Assembly (NCBI GenBank): GCA_019239785.1
Contig: JAFAZM010000365.1
Coordinates: forward strand, 1 to 6,131
Direction of reading: 5' to 3'
Length of the DNA: 6,131 bases
Source: Sphingomonadaceae bacterium
GTDB taxonomy: Bacteria; Pseudomonadota; Alphaproteobacteria; Sphingomonadales; Sphingomonadaceae
Part shown: positions 1 to 6,131 of the stretch, in pieces
Layout of the letters: each line of letters begins with the position of its first letter
Position numbering within the stretch: position 1 is the first letter of the stretch
Notes under the pieces: model-generated
Seen by the model: only the letters and a program-made list of their open reading frames with translations
Told to the model about the DNA's origin: nothing
Databases searched by the model: none
Made by a program: the position numbers and the translations under genes

Positions 1-539
1 TCGTCCATCGGATCGACAAGGATACATCGGGGCTGCTCGTCGTCGCCAAGACCGACGTCGCGCATGAGGGGCTCGCCGCGCAATTCGCCAGGCACAGCAT
101 CGACCGGCGCTATCTGGCGATCACCGCCGGCCGTCCCAATCCGGCGAGCGGGGCGATAGACGCGCCGCTCGCCCGCTCTCCGGCGAACCGCAAGAAGATG
201 GCGGTGACCGGCGAAGGGCGCGGCAAGAGGGCGGTCACCCACTACCGAATCGTCACTCCGTTGCGGGATGCCGCTTTGGTGGAATGCCGGCTGGAAACCG
301 GGCGCACGCACCAGGTCCGCGTCCATCTGGCCTCGATCGGCCATCCTTTGCTCGGCGACCCGGTCTACGGCCGGCCCCGGCCTGAGCATCGCGAGATATT
401 GAAAAGGCTGAACTTTCAGCGCCAGGCGCTGCACGCGGCAGAGCTTGGGTTCGTCCATCCGGTATCGAAAGAAAACTTGTCCTTCAAAAGCGCGCTTCCA
501 TCCGATATTCAGGAACTGTTCGGGGCGCTTACCGTATAG
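1..539 (+). CDS. rluD: RluA/RluD-family 23S rRNA pseudouridine synthase, 3' part
   Basis: This is the C-terminal 178 residues of a pseudouridine synthase; the frame is open from base 3, so the start codon and any N-terminal S4 domain lie to the left of the window. Seen: the catalytic-loop motif HRIDKDTSGLL at its left edge, with the catalytic Asp codon at 15-17, then the IDRRYLAI strand. After these come GRTHQVRVHL followed by GHPLLGDPVYG, and finally RQALHA and a VHPVS segment near the C-terminus. This order is that of the RluA/RluC/RluD family, and RQALHA fits RluD best. RluD enzymes isomerise uridines in helix 69 of 23S rRNA during 50S maturation in the cytoplasm. The gene ends with TAG at 537-539, 64 bp before rpoH on the same strand, so read-through into rpoH is possible. 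Family membership is near certain. The exact member (RluD or RluC) is inferred and would need the N-terminus. Confidence 0.93.
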   Translation, partial: VHRIDKDTSGLLVVAKTDVAHEGLAAQFARHSIDRRYLAITAGRPNPASGAIDAPLARSPANRKKMAVTGEGRGKRAVTHYRIVTPLRDAALVECRLETGRTHQVRVHLASIGHPLLGDPVYGRPRPEHREILKRLNFQRQALHAAELGFVHPVSKENLSFKSALPSDIQELFGALTV

Positions 540-556
540 AAACCACGTACGGACAG

Positions 557-575
557 ATGGGCTTGCACGGCCCAT
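557..575 (+). promoter_or_regulatory. Small hairpin in the rpoH upstream leader
   Basis: A perfect 6-bp stem, ATGGGC at 557-562 and GCCCAT at 570-575, encloses a 7-base loop between the end of the pseudouridine synthase gene and rpoH. No T-run follows, so it is not a standard terminator. It lies about 10 bases upstream of the purine-rich ribosome-binding region at 585-598 and does not itself cover it. A role in rpoH mRNA stability or temperature response is only a guess. I found no convincing sigma-70 or sigma-32 promoter in the 64-bp gap. Confidence 0.25.
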
Positions 576-603
576 GCAGCGTCCAGGGAGAATTGAGACC
601 GTC

Positions 604-1506
604 ATGGCAGGCAGAAACGTCCCGGCGACGATCCCGGCAGGGAGCGGCGAGGCAGGCCTCAACCGCTATCTCGCCGAGATCAAGAAATTCCCGATCCTCT
701 CGCCGGAAGAGGAATATATGCTGGCCAAGCGCTGGACCGAGCATCAGGACACCGACGCCGCCGCGCGCCTGGTGAACAGCCACCTGCGCCTCGTCGCCAA
801 GATCGCGATGGGCTATCGCGGCTACGGCCTGCCGCTCGCCGAGCTCATTTCCGAGGGCAATATCGGCCTGATGCAGGGCGTGAAGAAGTTCGAGCCCGAA
901 AGGGGCTTCCGCCTCGCGACCTATGCGATGTGGTGGATCCGCGCCTCGATCCAGGAATTCATCCTGCGCAGCTGGTCCCTGGTGAAGATGGGCACCACCG
1001 CGGCGCAGAAGAAGCTCTTCTTCAACCTGCGCCGGATGAAGAACCGCATCGAGGCGTTCGAGGACGGCGACATGAAGCCCGAGGACGTCACCAAGATCGC
1101 CACCGATCTCGGCGTCACCGAGGAGGACGTCGTCTCGATGAACCGGCGCATGGCGATGGGCGGCGACACCTCGCTGAACGTGCCGTTGCGCGACGACAGC
1201 GAGGGCAGCTGGCAGGACTTCCTGGTCGACAACGAGCCGCTGCAGGACGAGCGCGTCGCCGACGCCGAGGAGAGCAGGCTCCGCCACGATCTGCTGGTCG
1301 AGGCGATGGAGAGCCTCAACGACCGCGAGAAGCATATCCTGACCGAGCGGCGCCTGACCGACGAGCCGAAGACGCTCGAGGAACTGAGCCAGGTCTACGA
1401 CGTCAGCCGCGAACGCATCCGCCAGATCGAGGTGCGCGCTTTCGAGAAGCTCCAGAAGGCGCTGATGAGCCTGGCGGGCGAGAGAAGGCTGCTGACCGCG
1501 GCCTGA
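604..1506 (+). CDS. rpoH: RNA polymerase heat-shock sigma factor RpoH (sigma-32)
   Basis: This is a complete 300-residue sigma factor, a normal length for alphaproteobacterial RpoH. It directs core RNA polymerase to heat-shock promoters (chaperones, proteases). Seen: region 1.2/2.1 with YLAEIKKFPILSPEEE (22-37) and LVNSHLRLVAKIA (56-68). Regions 2.2-2.4 include ISEGNIGLMQGVKKFEPERG (82-101) and ATYAMWWIRASIQEFILRSW (105-124). The RpoH box QKKLFFNLRR (135-144) distinguishes this family from RpoD and RpoS. The region 4.2 helix-turn-helix is TLEELSQVYDVSRERIRQIE (257-276). The frame is open upstream into rluD, and in-frame ATGs exist at 445 and 574. I choose 604 because the protein then begins just before the conserved region and has purine-rich AGGGAG (585-590) and GAGA (595-598) upstream. 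The sequence resembles the main RpoH (RpoH1 type) rather than a divergent paralogue, by inference. It converges on the hydrolase gene across a composite repeat. Confidence 0.97.
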   Translation: MAGRNVPATIPAGSGEAGLNRYLAEIKKFPILSPEEEYMLAKRWTEHQDTDAAARLVNSHLRLVAKIAMGYRGYGLPLAELISEGNIGLMQGVKKFEPERGFRLATYAMWWIRASIQEFILRSWSLVKMGTTAAQKKLFFNLRRMKNRIEAFEDGDMKPEDVTKIATDLGVTEEDVVSMNRRMAMGGDTSLNVPLRDDSEGSWQDFLVDNEPLQDERVADAEESRLRHDLLVEAMESLNDREKHILTERRLTDEPKTLEELSQVYDVSRERIRQIEVRAFEKLQKALMSLAGERRLLTAA

Positions 1507-1517
1507 GCCGCAACCAC

Positions 1518-1597
1518 GTCACCCCGGCGAAGGCCGGGGTCTCGTGGAAACCCGCCGAGACTTCTTGTCCTGAGATCCCGGCCTTCGCCGGGATGAC
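1518..1597. repeat. Composite inverted repeat between convergent genes (REP-like; possible bidirectional terminator)
   Basis: Two 26-bp arms (1518-1543 and 1572-1597) are inverted copies matching at 24 of 26 positions, separated by 28 bp. Each arm is itself a hairpin. The left arm pairs CCCCGGC (1522-1528) with GCCGGGG (1533-1539) around GAAG; the right arm pairs ATCCCGGC (1575-1582) with GCCGGGAT (1587-1594) around CTTC. The RNA could form two small stem-loops or one long stem. GTCTCG (1539-1544) and CGAGAC (1556-1561) offer a further alternative pairing. The motif family, GTCAYCCCGGCGAAGGCCGGG, is of the dispersed palindromic kind common between genes in Alphaproteobacteria. It begins 12 bases after the rpoH stop and ends 14 bases before the hydrolase stop, so it could end transcription from both sides. 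No T-run follows on either strand, so termination is inferred from position and stem strength only. Confidence 0.88.
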
Positions 1598-1611
1598 GGT
1601 TGTTAGACGGC

Positions 1612-2847
1612 TCAGTGCGTCGGCGCGGCTGCGGGCGTGCCCGTGGCTGCGGCGGGCGTCGTCGCCTGCGAGGTCTGGCCCTCATTCCCCTCGCGCTGCG
1701 CCGGCGGCGTCGGATCCCAGCGGCGGCGCACGCCCTGGAGTTCGTGCGGCTGCTCGGCCTGGTTGTTGTTGCGGCCGAGCGGCGTTTGCGCGGCGGCGCC
1801 GCTGTCGCTGCCGGTCAGCGCCCAGCGATTGCTGTTCGTCATGTTCGGGTCGGCGACGCGAGCGCGATCGGCGATGACCGCGCTGGCGCTGTCCTGCTGG
1901 AGCGGCTCGTAGCGGCGCAGCACCGCGCGCTGGAAGCTGTCGACGCTGCCGGTTCCGCCGGCGAGCGCCGCCGCGGCGGCCTGGGCGGCGACGGCGTCGC
2001 GCGTGCCTGCGATCTGGGCGACGCCGCCGATCGGCTGGCCGAAGCCGCCGCGCCAGGCGATCGCCGGCTCGGCGCCGGAATAATTGTTGGTGAACGCCCC
2101 GGGCCGGCCCCAGCCGCCGCGCCAGCGGTAGAAGATGTGCAGGCCGACATTGGCCGATTTGACCAGGGTCGGCGCCCAATAGGGCATCACGTAATTGGCG
2201 TGATAATGGGTCGACCAGCCGACCGGCGCATAGACGTAGCCGTTCAGCGCCGCGGCCGCGACCGCCTTCGCTCGGCTCCAATAGGGCTCGGCCGGCGCCC
2301 GCCGCAGCGAGCCGTCGCAGCTGAAGCTGAACTGGCAGCCGGTGGCGCGGCGCGCGCCTTCGAAGACGACGCCGCAGACCGAATTGGGATAGGCCGGATG
2401 GCGGACGCGGTTCAGGACCACCTGGGCGACGCCGCGCTGGCCGTCGGTCGGCTCGGTCGCCGCCTCATAATAGATGGCCGCCGTCAAGCAATCGAGCGAG
2501 CGGGCGCGATCGGCGGCGTTGCCGGCGAGGTGGAACGGGGCGGCCGCGGGGTTCGCCTGCTGCGAGATCGGAATCGCGGCGTTGAGCGCGAGTGCGGTCA
2601 GCGGATTGACCTGGCGCAGCGCCGTCGCCGAGGTCGCCTCGGCCTCGGCGCGGAGCCGGACCAGCTCGGGCGAGGCGGCCGCTGCATGCCCGGTCTCGGG
2701 CGGCGGCGAAACGCTGCGGATGCCGACGCTGATCGCCGCCGCCAACCACAGCAAAGCCATCGCGCCGAGCACCGCCCAGGCGCGCCAATGGCGGCGCAGG
2801 CCTTCGGGCACGGCGAGCTGGTCAGGCGTCAAGGCGAGCGCAGTCAT
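1612..2847 (-). CDS. Membrane-anchored cell wall hydrolase, SleB/Hydrolase_2 family
   Basis: This 411-residue protein has a short cytoplasmic N-terminus and one membrane segment at about residues 23-43 (WAVLGAMALLWLAAAISVGI). A linker rich in Ala, Arg and Glu follows (about 58-117). The SleB-type domain lies at about 118-242. Seen in it: CLTAAIYYEAATEP (120-133, with E128 the likely catalytic acid by family analogy), GQRGVAQVVLNRVRHPAYPN (136-155), GCQFSFSCDG (170-179), and THYHANYVMPYWA (213-225). Relatives cleave peptidoglycan glycan strands, and the topology puts this domain in the periplasm. Cys120, 158, 171 and 177 could form disulfides there. The C-terminal 170 residues are low-complexity, ending in a Thr/Pro/Ala-rich tail, with no domain I recognise. 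The start is supported by TGGAGA (minus strand, 2852-2857) four bases upstream. It converges with rpoH and diverges from the exported protein gene. The domain call is firm; physiological role and substrate are not shown. Confidence 0.93.
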   Translation of the reverse strand: MTALALTPDQLAVPEGLRRHWRAWAVLGAMALLWLAAAISVGIRSVSPPPETGHAAAASPELVRLRAEAEATSATALRQVNPLTALALNAAIPISQQANPAAAPFHLAGNAADRARSLDCLTAAIYYEAATEPTDGQRGVAQVVLNRVRHPAYPNSVCGVVFEGARRATGCQFSFSCDGSLRRAPAEPYWSRAKAVAAAALNGYVYAPVGWSTHYHANYVMPYWAPTLVKSANVGLHIFYRWRGGWGRPGAFTNNYSGAEPAIAWRGGFGQPIGGVAQIAGTRDAVAAQAAAAALAGGTGSVDSFQRAVLRRYEPLQQDSASAVIADRARVADPNMTNSNRWALTGSDSGAAAQTPLGRNNNQAEQPHELQGVRRRWDPTPPAQREGNEGQTSQATTPAAATGTPAAAPTH

Positions 2848-2851
2848 CGAA

Positions 2852-2857
2852 TCTCCA
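2852..2857 (-). promoter_or_regulatory. Ribosome binding site of the cell wall hydrolase gene
   Basis: TGGAGA on the minus strand ends four bases before the ATG at 2847-2845. It is a good match to the Shine-Dalgarno core at usable spacing, and it fixes the start of the SleB-type gene. Confidence 0.7.
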
Positions 2858-2866
2858 AACCAGATC

Positions 2867-2896
2867 CCTATAACCTAGGTGCGTTAGAAACGTAAT
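2867..2896 (-). promoter_or_regulatory. Weak candidate promoter for the cell wall hydrolase gene
   Basis: On the minus strand, a TATAGG hexamer (2872-2867) could serve as a -10 element, with ATTACG (2896-2891) 18 bases upstream as a poor -35 (three of six matches). This would give a leader of roughly 13 bases, just enough for the TGGAGA ribosome binding site. It overlaps the small inverted repeats TAAC-N8-GTTA (2871-2886) and CGTT-N3-AACG (2882-2892), which could be operator half-sites. This rests on pattern only, and the match is weak. Confidence 0.22.
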
Positions 2897-2967
2897 ACAC
2901 CTTGGTCGCGCAATTCCGCGCTTTCGTCTCATCGGCATCGCACGAGGCGCGCCGCTTCTTACGGGCC

Positions 2968-3005
2968 CGTCGCGAAGGCGCAAAGCTGCCTTTTCCATCG
3001 CGACG
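2968..3005 (+). promoter_or_regulatory. Long imperfect hairpin in the 5' region of the exported protein gene
   Basis: CGTCGCGAAGG (2968-2978) pairs with CCATCGCGACG (2995-3005), an 11-bp stem with one mismatch. An alternative inner stem AAGGC/GCCTT (2975-2979 and 2988-2992) runs into TTTT (2991-2994), which looks like a short intrinsic terminator. The two foldings exclude each other, so attenuation is conceivable. The structure ends 33 bases upstream of the ATG at 3039. It is only relevant if transcription starts upstream of about 2965, which the sequence does not prove. Confidence 0.3.
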
Positions 3006-3028
3006 CGGTGAAACCAGAACGGCAACAT

Positions 3029-3033
3029 GGGGA
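3029..3033 (+). promoter_or_regulatory. Ribosome binding site that decides the start of the exported protein
   Basis: GGGGA lies five bases before the ATG at 3039. An upstream in-frame ATG at 3027 overlaps this element and lacks a site of its own, and it would add four residues before the signal peptide. The downstream ATG is therefore the better start. Confidence 0.55.
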
Positions 3034-3038
3034 CTGAG

Positions 3039-4283
3039 ATGACCAAAACAAGCTTCCTGCTCGCCGGCGCGCTTTGCGCCGCAATCACCGGCTCGGCCGC
3101 CGGCAATGCCCAGCCGGCCCAGAGCGGCGGCACCGCCACCTACTGGATGTCGGCCGAAACCACCAGCGGCCTCGCCGCGATGGCGGGGACGAGCGGCGGC
3201 CGTCCAAGCCGCGGCGCGATGCTCGGCGCGATGATGGGCGGACGCGGCCCCGGCATGGGCGGCAATCCCGGCTACGTCCACAATCTGCGCCTGGAGCTCG
3301 GCAGCCCCCGCCGCCCGTCGGGCATGCCCCAGGCGGACCATTTCATTCCCGCCGGCCTCGGCGCCGGCCCGTCTCTGCCTTTGCTCTCCCCCGAGCCGGC
3401 CGCGCCGCCCCCGGTGCGGCCCAATATGGCGCCCGGCATGGGGGACGGCGGCGCCAACGGCCGGATCCTGATCTATTGGGGCTGCGGCGAGCATGTCCGC
3501 CCTGGCCAGCCTTACGAGATCGACCTCGCCGCCCTGCGTAGCGGCCGCGTCCCGCCGGCCATGGCGGCGCTCGCCGTCCATGCGATGACGCCGCCGAGCC
3601 CGGCGACCTCGGCCACCTTCGGCGAATGGCCGAACCAGCGCTCGAACACGGCGATTCCGGCGACGGGCTCGCTGGTCGGCGACCACGTCATCCGCGGCAA
3701 TTACACGCCCGACATCCGCTTCACGCTGGCGCCGGGCCAGGATTTCCTGGCGCCGATCCAGCTCACCTCGAACACGCGGGCCCCGAGCGGTGCGGTGCCG
3801 CTCGCCTGGAACCCGGTCGCCAATGCCCGTGCCTATTTCCTGACCGCGACCGGCGCCGCCGAGAACGAGACGATCATCCTGTGGAGCTCGAGCGAGATCC
3901 AGTTCAGCCAGATGGGCGCGTTCGACTATCTTTCGCAGGAGGAGATCGCCCGCCTGCTCCAGCAGCGCGTGCTGCTGCAGCCCTCGACGACCCAGTGCAC
4001 GGTGCCGGCCGAGGTCGCGGGCCGGGTCCAGGCCGCCTCTTTGATGATGAACGCGTTCGGGCCCGAGGCCGATTTCTCCTACCCGGCGCGGCCGGCGCGG
4101 GCGCCGCGCGGCTGGGCGCCCGACTGGACGGTGAAATTGCGCACCCGCGCCTCCTATGTCGGCATGCTCGGCCAGGACATGGCGGCGATGATGCGCGGCC
4201 AGGACCAGGGGCAGCAGCCGCGCGAGGAGCCGCGCCGCCGCCGCAACCCGCTCGGCGGGCTGGGGCGCATCCTCGGGCAGTAG
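3039..4283 (+). CDS. Exported protein of unknown function, Gly/Met/Pro-rich N-terminal half
   Basis: I do not recognise a characterised family. The 414-residue protein has a Sec-type signal peptide: Lys3, hydrophobic FLLAGALCAAITGSAAG (6-22), and a likely cut after Ala24. It is therefore probably periplasmic or outer-surface. Cys13 is in a poor lipobox (GALC), so a lipoprotein is unlikely. After YWMSAETTSGLAAM (35-48) comes a Gly/Met-rich stretch (about 53-76) and a Pro-rich one (about 112-135). The second half looks globular, with beta-like segments: RILIYWGCGEHVRPGQPYEI (142-161), then PLAWNPVANARAYFLTATGA and ILWSSSE (254-287), suggestive of an Ig/fibronectin-like sandwich. The mature protein has exactly two cysteines (149 and 320), a possible disulfide. 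The tail is basic (PRRRRNPLGGLGRILG, 398-413). The gene lies divergent from the wall hydrolase and 32 bp ahead of acs on the same strand. Similar exported proteins probably occur in sphingomonads; that is recollection, not proof. Confidence 0.85.
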   Translation: MTKTSFLLAGALCAAITGSAAGNAQPAQSGGTATYWMSAETTSGLAAMAGTSGGRPSRGAMLGAMMGGRGPGMGGNPGYVHNLRLELGSPRRPSGMPQADHFIPAGLGAGPSLPLLSPEPAAPPPVRPNMAPGMGDGGANGRILIYWGCGEHVRPGQPYEIDLAALRSGRVPPAMAALAVHAMTPPSPATSATFGEWPNQRSNTAIPATGSLVGDHVIRGNYTPDIRFTLAPGQDFLAPIQLTSNTRAPSGAVPLAWNPVANARAYFLTATGAAENETIILWSSSEIQFSQMGAFDYLSQEEIARLLQQRVLLQPSTTQCTVPAEVAGRVQAASLMMNAFGPEADFSYPARPARAPRGWAPDWTVKLRTRASYVGMLGQDMAAMMRGQDQGQQPREEPRRRRNPLGGLGRILGQ

Positions 4284-4292
4284 CGCGAGCGC

Positions 4293-4299
4293 GGGGGAG
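4293..4299 (+). promoter_or_regulatory. Distant, doubtful ribosome binding site for acs
   Basis: GGGGGAG is the only Shine-Dalgarno-like run before the acs ATG at 4316, but it sits 16 bases upstream, farther than usual. The frame is closed by TAG at 4304, and no other in-frame start precedes the conserved N-terminus, so the ATG stands despite the poor spacing. Confidence 0.3.
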
Positions 4300-4315
4300 C
4301 GGTTAGACGTTCGAC

Positions 4316-6131
<1,816 letters not shown>

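Noticed and set aside
476..509. A promoter for rpoH inside the end of rluD (CTTGTCC ... GATATT)
   Set aside because: The gap between the two elements is about 19-21 bases, too long for either a sigma-70 or a sigma-32 promoter.
445..603. An N-terminal extension of RpoH from the ATG at 445 or 574
   Set aside because: Extension to 445 would overlap the end of the pseudouridine synthase gene, and the added residues resemble no sigma-factor region. ATG 574 has no ribosome binding site. The start at 604 gives a normal family length.
529..1335. A 268-residue minus-strand open frame opposite rpoH
   Set aside because: It is a shadow of rpoH, whose sigma-factor motifs are unambiguous; no domain is visible in the antisense product.
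1518..1597. Peptide-like reading of the repeat (VTPAKAGV ... IPAFAGMT) as a small gene or protein insertion element
   Set aside because: This peptide pattern appears whenever this kind of palindromic repeat is translated in one frame. Here it lies after the rpoH stop, in no supported gene.
1600..2895. A 431-residue + strand open frame opposite the cell wall hydrolase
   Set aside because: The minus strand encodes a membrane segment and a clear SleB-type domain with a good ribosome binding site. The + frame is Arg/Gly/Ala-rich and has no recognisable domain.
3039..3110. Lipoprotein signal with Cys13 in the exported protein
   Set aside because: The residues before Cys13 (Gly-Ala-Leu) do not fit a lipobox, and hydrophobic sequence continues past the cysteine, as in a signal peptidase I substrate.

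Overview
The window is ordinary-looking chromosomal DNA from a high-GC bacterium. The best guess is an alphaproteobacterium of the Sphingomonadales. The reasons are an RpoH of the alphaproteobacterial type next to an RluA/RluD-family gene, a SleB-type cell wall hydrolase with a Thr/Pro/Ala tail, an exported protein of a kind I associate with sphingomonads, and a dispersed palindromic repeat common in these genomes. The taxonomic call is inference, since no rRNA or other marker is present.

Layout, left to right. The 3' part of an RluD-like 23S rRNA pseudouridine synthase gene (+) enters at base 1 and ends at 539. After 64 bp comes rpoH (+, 604-1506), the complete heat-shock sigma factor of 300 residues. 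A 105-bp convergent gap follows, which holds an 80-bp composite inverted repeat (1518-1597). The next gene lies on the minus strand (1612-2847) and encodes a membrane-anchored cell wall hydrolase with a SleB/Hydrolase_2 domain. A 191-bp divergent intergenic region (2848-3038) carries short palindromes and a leader hairpin. It separates the hydrolase from a + strand gene (3039-4283) for an exported protein of unknown function. After 32 bp comes an acetyl-CoA synthetase gene (+, from 4316). It stays open to the right edge, and the window ends two codons past the catalytic and acetylation-site lysine.

How they fit together: these are mostly housekeeping genes (ribosome modification, heat-shock transcription, envelope remodelling, acetate activation), not one pathway. 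The rluD-rpoH pair and the exported protein-acs pair could each be co-transcribed. The hydrolase and the exported protein are transcribed divergently from a shared control region and both act in the envelope. I see no mobile element, CRISPR array, tRNA, rRNA, toxin-antitoxin pair or defence system. The long open frames antisense to the real genes (for example opposite 2868-4439, 4154-6088 and 1600-2895) are best explained as GC-rich shadow frames. The least explained parts are the exported protein, the composite repeat and the divergent intergenic region.
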